From positions 162,977 through 226,976 of the forward strand of contig CAITMJ010000018.1 of assembly GCA_903893545.1 (NCBI GenBank): a stretch of 64,000 bases of DNA, in the 5' to 3' direction. This DNA comes from an uncultured Chlamydiae bacterium. Its GTDB lineage: Bacteria; Chlamydiota; Chlamydiia; Chlamydiales; SM23-39. The first letter of the stretch is position 1; each line of letters opens with the position of its first letter. Of the stretch, positions 36,502 to 45,648 are shown piece after piece. The notes under the pieces were generated by a model. That model had not been told where the DNA came from, ran no database searches, and saw nothing but the letters and a program-made list of their open reading frames with translations. A program made the translations under genes and the position numbers.

Positions 36502-37842
36502 ATGCCAGACCTAAAGACCTATTTCATCCGCACTTACGGATGCCAGATGAACGAGCTAGACACCGAAATCATGGCTGGCCAGCTCCAGAAACGGGGCCTT
36601 CTCCCCTCTCTCGATGAAGAGACCGCCGACGTCTTGATCTTCAATACCTGCTCGATCCGGGACCTTGCCGAGCGCAAGGTGATGGGAAAACTCGGTCAAA
36701 TCGGCCGGGCGGGTAAAAAAAATGCTATCATTGGCGTAACCGGCTGCATGGCCATGGCCAAGCGGGAGTCCCTTTTCCGCAAGTTCCCCCACCTAGATTT
36801 TGTCGTGGGCACCAATAACATCACCGATCTTGGCACCGTTCTCGACGAGGTTCTCTACACAAACCGCCAAGTATATAAGACCGACGACCGATTTGAAGAA
36901 AATCTCGACTATCTCCTGGCCAAAAGAGATAGCAAAATCAAGGCCCACGTCTCGATCATCCGCGGCTGCGATAAGTTTTGCACCTACTGCGTTGTCCCCT
37001 ATACCCGCGGAAGCGAGGTGTCCCGCCCCGCGATGAGTATCCTCGAAGAGTGCAAAATGCTCGTCGACCAAGGCTATAAAGAAATTACTCTCCTCGGCCA
37101 GAATGTCAATAGCTACGGCAAAGACAAGCCCGAGTGGAATTGCCTCTTTCACGATCTTCTATCCAAGCTCGACGCCATCCCCGGTATGGAGAGGATCCGC
37201 TTTATGACCTCCCACCCGATCGATATCACCTTAGAACTTATGCAGGCGATCCGAGACCTTCCTTCCCTTTGCGAATTTGTCCACTTCCCCATCCAGGCAG
37301 GCTCTTCTCGCATCCTCAAAAAGATGCACCGCATTTATACGAAGGAACAATATTTTGAAAAAGTGGCGCTTCTTCGACAAACGGTCCCCAACGTCTCGCT
37401 CGGCACCGACATCATCGTCGGATTTCCGACAGAAACCGATGCTGAATTTCAAGAGACCTACGACGCCTTAAAAGAACTTCGCTTTTCCGTCGCCTTTCTC
37501 TTTGCCTATAGTCCCCGCAAAGGCACCCCCGCCATGCGCTGGAAAGATGACATCCCGGAAGAAGTCAAACAAGAAAGGCTCCAAAAGCTCATCGATCTAC
37601 AGACAGAGATCGGCAATGAAGAACGGCTACAGATGCTCGGCCAAACAGTAGAAGTCTTAGTAGAAGGGTTTAATCGCGATGGCGGGCAGCTCAAAGGCCG
37701 CACCCGCTGCTGGAAAAAAGCGCTCTTCCCAGGCGATGCCTCCCTGATCGGTACGCTGCAACAAGTCAAGATCCATAGCTACACCCATCAGACCCTGATC
37801 GGAGAGACTGTCGAGTCTCATAATCTCTTGACCGTAGGATAG
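36502..37842 (+). CDS. miaB: tRNA-2-methylthio-N6-dimethylallyladenosine synthase
   Basis: Radical-SAM enzyme that methylthiolates i6A37 in tRNAs. I use the ATG at 36502 (MPDLKTYFIRTYGCQMNELD), giving 446 aa, since the upstream frame adds an untypical leader. The UPF0004 domain binds the auxiliary cluster through YGCQMNE, NTCSIR and TGCMA. The radical-SAM cluster is at GCDKFCTYCVVPYTRG. A TRAM domain (GQTVEVLVEG) closes the protein. It is divergent from rplM. Together with mtaB at 45.6 kb the window holds both tRNA methylthiotransferases. Confidence 0.96.
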   Translation: MPDLKTYFIRTYGCQMNELDTEIMAGQLQKRGLLPSLDEETADVLIFNTCSIRDLAERKVMGKLGQIGRAGKKNAIIGVTGCMAMAKRESLFRKFPHLDFVVGTNNITDLGTVLDEVLYTNRQVYKTDDRFEENLDYLLAKRDSKIKAHVSIIRGCDKFCTYCVVPYTRGSEVSRPAMSILEECKMLVDQGYKEITLLGQNVNSYGKDKPEWNCLFHDLLSKLDAIPGMERIRFMTSHPIDITLELMQAIRDLPSLCEFVHFPIQAGSSRILKKMHRIYTKEQYFEKVALLRQTVPNVSLGTDIIVGFPTETDAEFQETYDALKELRFSVAFLFAYSPRKGTPAMRWKDDIPEEVKQERLQKLIDLQTEIGNEERLQMLGQTVEVLVEGFNRDGGQLKGRTRCWKKALFPGDASLIGTLQQVKIHSYTHQTLIGETVESHNLLTVG

Positions 37843-37844
37843 AT

Positions 37845-38930
37845 TTATTTTTGTTTAAGAAGATCGAGGAATCGATGATTAATAAACAATTTGTCCCTCC
37901 CTCTTTTCATCTCTTTTAAAAATCCAATTTCACACAAAATTTGGAGATGTTTAGAAGCAGTATCGCGCCCCATGAGATTCGTCTTAACTAAATCGGCAAT
38001 CCTTATGTACGGTTGCGTAAAAAGCAACTCAACAAGCTCTTTATTATAAATATTAGATGCCTTTGATTTAATAAAATCGCGAGAACTCTTTATCAAACGA
38101 TCAATGGCAAAAATTTTTTCCGTTGTCCATTTTGCAGTTTCTTTAATGGCTGCCAAAAAATACAGAACCCAATCTATCCAAAGTTGATCAGTGGTTACTT
38201 TCAGTAATTTACTATAATATTGATTTTTATGATCAATAATATATCCGCTTAAATAAAGTATAGGCGTCTCAAGAAGACCTTTTTCAATTAAATACAATAA
38301 ATTGATAATTCTTCCCGTTCTTCCATTTCCATCGGGGAATGGGTGGATAGCTTCAAATTGATAATGTTGAATCGCTAGCTTAATCAAAGGATCGATATCA
38401 TCTTCCTGATGCAGATACTCCTGCCAATTTGTTAAAAGTTGACGCAATAATTGTACGCCTTCCGGTGGAGTATAGATTTTTTTACGAGTCACATCATTGA
38501 TTAGGGCTGTACCAGGCAGATTTCGTACTTCCGTTTCAATTTCTCGTATTGTCGTACAAATATCACAAATCATTGCAATACTTAAGGGACGAGTTTTTAG
38601 CGCTTGATATCCTTGATAAAGAGCTTGTCGGTAGCGAAGAGTTTCTTTAGTCGCAGAATTTATCGCTCCCCCATCCCCTTCGGCATGCTCAAAAAGCTCA
38701 TCTGTTGTAGTGACTATGTTTTCAATGGCAGAGCTTGCTTGTGATTCCAACAAAGGTATGCTATTAATCAATACAGTCTGATTGGGGATAAGCCGTTCAG
38801 CCACTTTTAGCTGAGCCAACTCCTTGTGCGCAGCAATACAAGCCTTTAGAACAAGAGGCGTCTCAATATCGATAAGCGGAGGAAGGGGCGGCAACTCATT
38901 AAAAGGGGTCTCTGGATTAAAATTTTTCAT
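37845..38930 (-). CDS. Fic-domain protein (AMPylase type) with inhibitory motif and C-terminal winged helix
   Basis: A 362-residue protein that probably transfers AMP to target proteins. The catalytic loop HPFPDGNGRTGR (196-207) is intact. SSAIEN (66-71) matches the (S/T)xxxE(N/G) inhibitory helix placed N-terminal to the Fic core, so activity should be autoinhibited. The C-terminus (about 300-362, RIADLVKTNLMGRDTASKHL) looks like a winged helix, as in Fic proteins related to SoFic. I choose the ATG at 38928-38930, preceded by AGGA; the longer frame starts inside the repeat-rich leader. The 114 nt upstream contain inverted repeats that may be its own operator. Lower GC than its neighbours hints at transfer. 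Confidence 0.88.
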   Translation of the reverse strand: MKNFNPETPFNELPPLPPLIDIETPLVLKACIAAHKELAQLKVAERLIPNQTVLINSIPLLESQASSAIENIVTTTDELFEHAEGDGGAINSATKETLRYRQALYQGYQALKTRPLSIAMICDICTTIREIETEVRNLPGTALINDVTRKKIYTPPEGVQLLRQLLTNWQEYLHQEDDIDPLIKLAIQHYQFEAIHPFPDGNGRTGRIINLLYLIEKGLLETPILYLSGYIIDHKNQYYSKLLKVTTDQLWIDWVLYFLAAIKETAKWTTEKIFAIDRLIKSSRDFIKSKASNIYNKELVELLFTQPYIRIADLVKTNLMGRDTASKHLQILCEIGFLKEMKRGRDKLFINHRFLDLLKQK

Positions 38931-38952
38931 AGACTGAATTTTCCTAAAAAAG

Positions 38953-39007
38953 CCGACACATTTTGACCCTATGTCGTGTAAATCAACATATCGCAATAAT
39001 ATGTCGG
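38953..39007. promoter_or_regulatory. Inverted repeats upstream of the Fic gene, candidate operator
   Basis: Several copies of a TGTCG/CGACA element lie within 55 nt: CCGACA at 38953-38958, TGTCGT at 38972-38977 and TGTCGG at 39002-39007. In addition ACATAT (38986-38991) and ATATGT (38999-39004) form a 6-bp inverted repeat with a 7-nt spacer. They sit 20-75 nt upstream of the Fic start. Autoregulation by the Fic protein's winged helix would fit but is unproven. Confidence 0.4.
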
Positions 39008-39089
39008 AAAAAACAGAAAAATTCAACATGTTTCCAGGTTGCAACCAGAAATAAAATAGTAACTTATTGATTATAAACGTATTACGAAG

Positions 39090-41084
39090 TTACAACATCT
39101 TCCGAAATTGCTCCTCATCGAGAACTGCTATCTTTAGCTCCTTAGCTTTCTCGTATTTAGAGCCGGGCTCATCGCCGACAAGAACATAATCGGTATTTTT
39201 GCTGACAGAGCCGGATACTTTCCCGCCGCGCTCTTTGATCGCCTCGGCCGCTTCGTCCCGCGAAAAAGAGGCAAGCGTTCCAGTGAGGACAAATACCTTT
39301 CCCTCAAACGTATGCCCGCTGATTTTCTTTTTTGCGCTCTCTTGCGGATGAACGCCATGTTTTAAGAGGAGTTTGATCTCCTCTCGATTGTCTTCGTCTT
39401 TGAAAAATTCGGCAATCGCTACGGCTGTTTTCTCCCCGATCCCATCGATCTTGGTCAGATCTTCCGCCCTCATGTGGAGCAGCTCGTCGAGATTTTTTGC
39501 ATGCTCGGCCAAAAGTTCTGCCGTTTCAGTGCCGACGTATTTGATCCCAAGCCCCATCAAAAACCGAGAGAGTGGACATTTTCTTGACGTCTCGATGCTA
39601 CTCAAGAGATTGTGGATCGATTTCTCTTTAAACCCTTCGAGATGGGCCAGTTTTTTCTCATCGAGAAGATAGATGTCAGAAATGCGAGAGACAAGTCCCT
39701 TTTCAACGAGTTGTTCAACGACTTTTTCCCCCATGTGTTCGATATCCATCGCGTGTTTGGAGGCAAAATAAATGATCCGGCGCACTCTTTGCGCCCCACA
39801 CTTTGCATTGGGACAGCGAACAGCCACCTCCCCTTCTAGATGGACGACCGCTGCATTGCAAACAGGGCAGTGTTTGGGCATATGCCAAGGCTTAGAGCCA
39901 TCGGGCCTTTTTTTCAGATCGACTTCGACCACTTTGGGGATGACGTCCCCCCCTTTTTCGATGATGACGGTATCTTTGATCCGAATGTCTTTACGGGCGA
40001 TTTCCTCTCGATTGTGCAACGTCGCCCGAGCGATCGTACTGCCGGCGAGAAACACCGGTTTTAATTCGGCAACGGGGGTCAAAACGCCAGTCCTTCCCAC
40101 TTGGACCGTGATCTCCTCGATGACAGTATGCGCTTGCAAGGGAGCAAACTTGTAAGCGATGGCAAAACGGGGGACTTTTCCCGTATGTCCCAATTGCTCG
40201 TGAGCCTTGAGCTCATCGACTTTGACCACCATGCCATCGATTTCAAAGGGTAAGTCTTCTCGCTCTTGATGGATTTTTTCCGCAAAGCGCATAATGCCTA
40301 CAAGATCATGGACAACGGCCAAATGCTTGGGCGAAGCGGTTGGGAGTCCCGCCGCTTTTAAAAATGCATGCACTTCATACTGCGTTTTAACCGTCGCTTC
40401 TCCCTCCGCAATTCCATAGGTGACGATATTGAGCTTTCGCTTAGCGACCTCGCGAGGATCGAGGAGCTTTAATGAGCCGGCTGCGGCATTGCGCGGGTTG
40501 GCAAAGAGCTCAAGCCCCTCTTCTTCTCGAGCAGCATTGATGCTGCGAAAGGTGGCTAAACTCAAATAGACCTCTCCCCTCACTTCCATCACTTTCGGGA
40601 CTTTGCCAGAGAGTTTTAGCGGAATGGAGTGGATCGTTTTGATATTGGCCGTAACATCATCCCCTTCTTTGCCATTGCCGCGCGTCAATGCTTGGACGAG
40701 CTTCCCTTCTTCATAGCGAAGAGAGATCGCCGTGCCGTCCATCTTGAGTTCGCAGCAAAAAGCGACCTCTTTTTTTTCGAGTAGCTTATGGACCCGTTTT
40801 ACAAAATCGCCCACCTCTTCTTCTGAATAGGTGTTGGGCAACGAATACATCGGCACGAGATGGTTTTTTTGGACAAAGCCCTCTGTTGGACTTTCTGCGA
40901 CTCTTTGTGCTGGGGAATTGGGATCTATCTCTTCGGGATGCGCTTTTTCATAGGCGATGAGCTGCTTCATCTTCCGATCGTATTCTTGATCGGAGATCGT
41001 CGGCATTGCCTCGTCGTAATATCGCCTGTCGTGGCCGATCATCTCTTCGACAAGGGCGCTATATTCTTTGTGGGATTTAAGCAT
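39090..41084 (-). CDS. ligA: NAD-dependent DNA ligase
   Basis: Seals nicks in replication and repair using NAD+. With the ATG at 41082-41084 it is 664 aa. The adenylation site is CELKMDGTAIS (lysine of KxDG). The OB fold follows, with TVQVGRTGVLTPVAEL. The zinc finger is CPVCNAAVVHLEGEVAVRCPNAKC, with the four Cys partly rearranged. Helix-hairpin-helix repeats and a C-terminal BRCT domain (FVLTGTLASFSRDEAAEAI) complete it. The start codon lies inside the last codons of glgB (8-nt overlap). Confidence 0.97.
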   Translation of the reverse strand: MLKSHKEYSALVEEMIGHDRRYYDEAMPTISDQEYDRKMKQLIAYEKAHPEEIDPNSPAQRVAESPTEGFVQKNHLVPMYSLPNTYSEEEVGDFVKRVHKLLEKKEVAFCCELKMDGTAISLRYEEGKLVQALTRGNGKEGDDVTANIKTIHSIPLKLSGKVPKVMEVRGEVYLSLATFRSINAAREEEGLELFANPRNAAAGSLKLLDPREVAKRKLNIVTYGIAEGEATVKTQYEVHAFLKAAGLPTASPKHLAVVHDLVGIMRFAEKIHQEREDLPFEIDGMVVKVDELKAHEQLGHTGKVPRFAIAYKFAPLQAHTVIEEITVQVGRTGVLTPVAELKPVFLAGSTIARATLHNREEIARKDIRIKDTVIIEKGGDVIPKVVEVDLKKRPDGSKPWHMPKHCPVCNAAVVHLEGEVAVRCPNAKCGAQRVRRIIYFASKHAMDIEHMGEKVVEQLVEKGLVSRISDIYLLDEKKLAHLEGFKEKSIHNLLSSIETSRKCPLSRFLMGLGIKYVGTETAELLAEHAKNLDELLHMRAEDLTKIDGIGEKTAVAIAEFFKDEDNREEIKLLLKHGVHPQESAKKKISGHTFEGKVFVLTGTLASFSRDEAAEAIKERGGKVSGSVSKNTDYVLVGDEPGSKYEKAKELKIAVLDEEQFRKML

Positions 41085-43218
41085 ACTCAACTTCAAAAAT
41101 CATCGTGGCAAGCGGGCTTAAGTTTATCGTAAAGCCTTCAATATCGACAAACACAGAAGTGTTGAGCCGATTTGAGCCCCCATATTTTTCGCTATCTGTA
41201 TTGAACACTTCGCGAACGTTTTTCGCATTTTTTAAAGAGATGCGATACCCCTCTCGATATTCCGGCGTGAAATGATGGACAATCGCCAAATATTTCCCCT
41301 CTCCTTTTCGAAGGTAAGAAAATACGCAGTGATCAGCATCTGCAAAATCGATCCACTCAAACCCTCTCCAATCAAAATCATTCTGCCAAAGAGCGCTCTC
41401 TTTTTGGTAGAAATGACCTAAATCTTTGATCAATTCGCGAAGGCCAAAATGGAGTGGATATTGCAAAAGATACCAAGCGATCTCCCCTTTACAGTCCCAC
41501 TCGCTCCACTGCCCCACTTCAGCGCCCATAAAGAAGAGCTTTTTGCCGGGATGGCCGATCATGTAGCTATAGAGAAGCCGTAAGTTCGCAAATTTTTGCC
41601 AGTCAGGCCCTGGCATCTTGGTCATGAGACTTCCCTTCATGTGGACCACTTCATCATGGGAAAGAACCAAGAAAAACCGCTCAGAAAAGGCATAGAGCAA
41701 GCTAAAGGTAAGGTCGTTTTGGTGGAACTTGCGATAGATGGGGTCTTTTGACGCATAGCGAAGCGTATCGTTCATCCATCCCATATTCCACTTGAGATCA
41801 AAGCCAAGGCCGCCCTGTTCGATCGGATGAGAGACGCCGGTAAAAGCCGACGATTCCTCAGCGATCATGAGCACGCCTGGAAAACGCTGATGGACAATCG
41901 AATTGAGATGCTTGATAAATTCGATAGCTTCGAGATTGAAATTGCTTCCATATTGATTGGGGATCCACTCCCCTGCTTTTCGTCCATAATCGAGATAGAG
42001 CATCGACGCCACAGCATCGACGCGAAGTCCATCGACATGCATCCGGTCAAACCAGAAAAGGGCGCTTGCGAGAAGAAAATTCGTCACTTCCTTCCGCCCA
42101 AAATTAAAAATCGCCGTGTGCCAATGAGGATGGTACCCTTTTTTCGGATCCTCATGTTCAAAAAGCGCTGTGCCATCAAATCGGTTCAATGAAAATTCAT
42201 CCATCGGAAAATGAGCCGGTACCCAATCTAAAATCACCCCGATGCCGTTTTGGTGCATGTGATCGACAAAAAATTGAAAATCTTCCGGCGTTCCATAACG
42301 AGAGCTCACGGCGTAAAAGCCGCTGACCTGATAGCCCCACGACTCATCGAGAGGATGCTCCATGATAGGCAATAATTCGACGTGAGTAAAAGCCATCTCC
42401 AGGCAATATTTGGCCAGATCGACAGCCACCTGTCTAAAATTAGGAAACTCCGTTCCATAGCTGCGCCAAGATCCCAAATGCATTTCATAGACATTGATCG
42501 GCCGATTTAGATCTAAGCCTTTCCTCTTTTCCATCCAGGCCGCATCTTGCCACACATGCTGCTCGGTATTGAACACGATAGACGCTGTCTTCGGTCGTTC
42601 TTCTGCATAAAAGGCAAATGGATCGCTCTTCACCTGAAGCTTTCCGCCTTTACTCCGAACCTCAAACTTATACTTCGTCCCCTCTTTCATCTCCGGGATA
42701 AAGAGTTCCCAAATTCCAGACGCGCCCATCGAGCGCATAGGAGAAGCTCTTCCATCCCAATGATTAAAATCGGCGACCAAGCTAACGCCGCTAGCATTCG
42801 GCGCCCACACGGCAAAATGGATGCCGCTCACCCCATCTGCACTCTTAAAATTTGCGCCGAGAATGCGATAGAGCTCATAGTGGCAGCCCGCATTGAAAAG
42901 ATAAGCATCCATATCGCCGACAAGCGGCAAAAACGAATAGGGATCATGACCTAACGTTCCATCAGTATGATAGACCCGATAATCGCGCCGAGTGATATCT
43001 GTAAGTGGGCGGTATTCGAAAATGCCATTCGGGTCGACGTTTTTCGCCTCGACGATCTTCCCTTCCACCTCGAGATAGCTCTGCTCTGCGCCAGGACGCC
43101 ACAATCGGATGATTTGGCCCTGAGGCGTTCGATGTAACCCCAACACATGGTGAGGGTTATGTTCTCGGTGCTCTAAAAGAGAAGCGGCAATTTGCGAAAG
43201 ATCTAGCATGATTTCCAT
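41077..43218 (-). CDS. glgB: 1,4-alpha-glucan branching enzyme
   Basis: Introduces alpha-1,6 branches into glycogen, which chlamydiae use as a carbon store. It is about 713 aa from the ATG at 43216-43218; an ATG three codons further in and a TTG eight codons upstream are alternatives. The N-terminal CBM48 domains include HHVLGLH and FAVWAPNASGVSLVADFN. The GH13 catalytic core has GLRVDAVASMLY (nucleophile Asp), IAEESSAFTGVS (acid Glu) and LVLSHDEVVHMKGS. It overlaps ligA by 8 nt. A small chlamydial hypothetical and an effector candidate lie upstream. Confidence 0.96.
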   Translation of the reverse strand: MEIMLDLSQIAASLLEHREHNPHHVLGLHRTPQGQIIRLWRPGAEQSYLEVEGKIVEAKNVDPNGIFEYRPLTDITRRDYRVYHTDGTLGHDPYSFLPLVGDMDAYLFNAGCHYELYRILGANFKSADGVSGIHFAVWAPNASGVSLVADFNHWDGRASPMRSMGASGIWELFIPEMKEGTKYKFEVRSKGGKLQVKSDPFAFYAEERPKTASIVFNTEQHVWQDAAWMEKRKGLDLNRPINVYEMHLGSWRSYGTEFPNFRQVAVDLAKYCLEMAFTHVELLPIMEHPLDESWGYQVSGFYAVSSRYGTPEDFQFFVDHMHQNGIGVILDWVPAHFPMDEFSLNRFDGTALFEHEDPKKGYHPHWHTAIFNFGRKEVTNFLLASALFWFDRMHVDGLRVDAVASMLYLDYGRKAGEWIPNQYGSNFNLEAIEFIKHLNSIVHQRFPGVLMIAEESSAFTGVSHPIEQGGLGFDLKWNMGWMNDTLRYASKDPIYRKFHQNDLTFSLLYAFSERFFLVLSHDEVVHMKGSLMTKMPGPDWQKFANLRLLYSYMIGHPGKKLFFMGAEVGQWSEWDCKGEIAWYLLQYPLHFGLRELIKDLGHFYQKESALWQNDFDWRGFEWIDFADADHCVFSYLRKGEGKYLAIVHHFTPEYREGYRISLKNAKNVREVFNTDSEKYGGSNRLNTSVFVDIEGFTINLSPLATMIFEVEYA

Positions 43219-43278
43219 TCTCTCAGAGGGTATCGGATACAAGTTATTTTTTGGAAGCCTTTTCCAATATATACAAAT

Positions 43279-43307
43279 TGATAAAAATCATAAAAACGTT
43301 TATAATA
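43279..43307 (+). promoter_or_regulatory. Near-consensus promoter of the IQ-motif gene
   Basis: TTGATA at 43279-43284 and a perfect TATAAT at 43302-43307 are separated by 17 nt in an AT-rich gap. AAGGA precedes the ATG at 43329. Confidence 0.72.
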
Positions 43308-43328
43308 TATAAAAAATAAGGATAATCA

Positions 43329-44699
43329 ATGTCAATACAAACTGAATACAAAACAATTGGTTATTATTCAGAAGCAGCAACAACCATACAAAAATGTTTC
43401 AGAGGCCACCTAGCGAGAAAAGGCTATTTATCAACGCCTTCCTATTCCGCTTATAGCAAGCAGGTTCAAAAAGCCGCTTCTCCGGAAACTGACATGGAGC
43501 GAGCACAAGGCGGAAAAACACGAGTCTACTTACCCATTGACATGCCGGAGGTCGTACTAAAAAAATCAGGGAGAGCGCATGCGATTACCCGTTTCCATCA
43601 AATGCAAGACGTTCGATCTACCTTAAGCGCACAAAATAGCTCCCATTTGACCATCCCTAAAGCTGTCCTTTGCGGAGACTTTCTTGTAGAAGCGCGTCTG
43701 CCAATCAACATAGATCGATTTCACAATATGGGCATCTATATTGCAGAGCCTCATCTTTTTGATGAAGCCGTTCGTGAAATGACCCGCCTATTTTCCAAAG
43801 TTTATCTTAGCGATCTTCTATCCTACCAAAACCACCCTATCAATAATATTGTGGGCGATACTGTTCGCTATGACAATCTGCCTCTATACATTGAGGAACA
43901 AGACGGAAAACGAGTCGGGAAAATAGGACTCATCGACTTAGAGCACATGCAAAATTCTCCCAGACTCGATGGTTATCGCGATGGTTTTTCAACCCTTGCC
44001 AGAATTTTCCCCTATCATGCAGAACTGATTCAAGAAGAAGCTCTCAAGCTCCAAATGCCAGTAAGTAAAGGACTAATCGAGAATAAAGCCTATGAGGGAA
44101 AGAAATATCTACAAGAAGGGTATATTTGCCATCGAGACTGGTTATTAAAGAAGGGAATAACAAGCAAAAATGCAACAGAAATTTTCGAATTAAATAGCGA
44201 TCGAAGAACCTCTATCAAAAATGCAATCAAAAACCAGCTGATGAAAATAAATGAAGGCAATCAGAGAATACTCGATCCTAGCAATCGGAATCTTCCAACA
44301 GATTTTCTGAAAGAACCCGCTCTGAATGCAGAGGAGCTTGCAGCCGGCATTTCCCTTGAACTCCTTGGCAACATAGAAGCATCGATCAGTCCAAACAATC
44401 TAAAAGGTCACGCACTTTCAGAATCGGAAATCGTAGCTCTTCGAGCCCCTATATTTTTCCGTCGTGAGATTTGCAAAAAAGCCGCTCAAATATTAAAAAA
44501 ATACCCCAATTACAATGAATTAACTCGCTACAAAGCTATATGGTCAGATTACGATACTTTCCGTGAGGATAGAGTCTATGAAATCGCCGATCATCTTCTT
44601 TATTTCGTATTGGAAGAACTCGTGAAGGGAGGAGAACTTTTCTCTTTTGATCACGGTTTTAACACAGACGGACATCAGTTCGGCTGGTTAAGATATTAA
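43329..44699 (+). CDS. IQ-motif (calmodulin-binding type) protein with kinase-like region, candidate effector
   Basis: A 456-residue protein with no close family that I recognise. Residues 20-30 (IQKCFRGHLAR) match the IQ calmodulin-binding consensus IQxxxRGxxxR exactly, and the helix around it is basic. Such motifs are eukaryotic hallmarks. Further on there is a weak kinase-fold pattern: VVLKKSGR (75-82, a beta3-Lys-like strand), GDFLVEARLP (116-125, hinge-like), YDNLPLYIEE (181-190) and IGLIDLEH (199-206, where DFG would be DLE). This could be an atypical or dead kinase. There is no signal peptide. It has its own promoter, lower GC than glgB and ligA, and converges on a chlamydial hypothetical gene. 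A type III effector role is inference. Confidence 0.65.
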   Translation: MSIQTEYKTIGYYSEAATTIQKCFRGHLARKGYLSTPSYSAYSKQVQKAASPETDMERAQGGKTRVYLPIDMPEVVLKKSGRAHAITRFHQMQDVRSTLSAQNSSHLTIPKAVLCGDFLVEARLPINIDRFHNMGIYIAEPHLFDEAVREMTRLFSKVYLSDLLSYQNHPINNIVGDTVRYDNLPLYIEEQDGKRVGKIGLIDLEHMQNSPRLDGYRDGFSTLARIFPYHAELIQEEALKLQMPVSKGLIENKAYEGKKYLQEGYICHRDWLLKKGITSKNATEIFELNSDRRTSIKNAIKNQLMKINEGNQRILDPSNRNLPTDFLKEPALNAEELAAGISLELLGNIEASISPNNLKGHALSESEIVALRAPIFFRREICKKAAQILKKYPNYNELTRYKAIWSDYDTFREDRVYEIADHLLYFVLEELVKGGELFSFDHGFNTDGHQFGWLRY

Positions 44700-44703
44700 A
44701 TCC

Positions 44704-45648
44704 CTACTTCTGGAAACGATCGAAAAGGTATTTCTTTCCCTCTTCAATCGATAGAAGCGTTCCTCTCTCAATGCGCGTTCCATTGAAACGAAATGACTTC
44801 ACTTGGCTAGAAAACTCAAACGCCGTTTCTCCGCTTTTCTTTGCGTGTAAAACCATTTGCCGAATCATTCCCTTTGTCCACTCGAGATCTAAAGAGCCGT
44901 ACTCCGTCTCTAAAGCAAGAACGCGCCCACAGTCCCAATCAGAAGGAAGCTCTGGTAGGATTTGATCCCCTTGGATGAGAAAACTTCGGATTTTTTGGTA
45001 GGCCAGCGTCAAAAGCGCGATTGGATTGCCGCTCCCATCTTCTGGGAAAAGGCCTTGATGAAGAGGGTCTTTTAGATGAGGGACTAAAATACCGGAAAAG
45101 GCTGCATGAAAAAACTGCTCACTCCAAAGCAAATGAAGCGGGCCCCCTTTTGCCTCTTGTGAGAAGGGAACTTTTTGGCCGAGCGCAAAGAGAACTGGAG
45201 CCCATTCACGGGGATCATTTCTTCGACGGACAAGATCCCAGTCTTGCGCTTTCCAGTTACCAAGCGACAAGCGCTCCATTTTTCGCAAGAAATGAACCTT
45301 GCCGCCGCTCTGAAGAAGGATTTTTTCTTTGCGCAGCAAGTGATGATCTCCGATCTCAATCCCCGATTTAGGGCAGCGATCGACAAAGAGCGTAAGGCCC
45401 ATCTCATCCATTGCGAGCTGCAGGCGAAAATGCCCCTCTTTGGCAATGCCCCAAATCCAAAGGCAGTCGCGCTCTAAATCCATTTGAACGGTAAATTCGC
45501 GGATAGGCCCTGTGACGCGAATCGGAAAATCTTTTTCAATGGTAAAAAGAGTCGGATAGACGCAGACGACCTTGTCGCTTTTTGGAACGAGACAAACTGT
45601 TCCTGGTTGGTGAGAATAAGGACGAAGTTTTTCTGTAATTTTTAGCAT
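44704..45648 (-). CDS. Conserved hypothetical protein
   Basis: A 314-residue soluble protein without signal peptide. The first about 130 residues are beta-rich (MLKITEKLRPYSHQPGTVCL...). The C-terminal about 60 residues (YGSLDLEWTKGMIRQMVLHAKK, then a lysine-rich end) resemble the small beta-sandwich that closes some glycoside hydrolases such as GH95. No catalytic domain is visible between them. The start overlaps the mtaB stop by 7 nt, so the two are co-translated. Function unknown; a carbohydrate-related role is only a guess from the C-terminal resemblance. Confidence 0.65.
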   Translation of the reverse strand: MLKITEKLRPYSHQPGTVCLVPKSDKVVCVYPTLFTIEKDFPIRVTGPIREFTVQMDLERDCLWIWGIAKEGHFRLQLAMDEMGLTLFVDRCPKSGIEIGDHHLLRKEKILLQSGGKVHFLRKMERLSLGNWKAQDWDLVRRRNDPREWAPVLFALGQKVPFSQEAKGGPLHLLWSEQFFHAAFSGILVPHLKDPLHQGLFPEDGSGNPIALLTLAYQKIRSFLIQGDQILPELPSDWDCGRVLALETEYGSLDLEWTKGMIRQMVLHAKKSGETAFEFSSQVKSFRFNGTRIERGTLLSIEEGKKYLFDRFQK

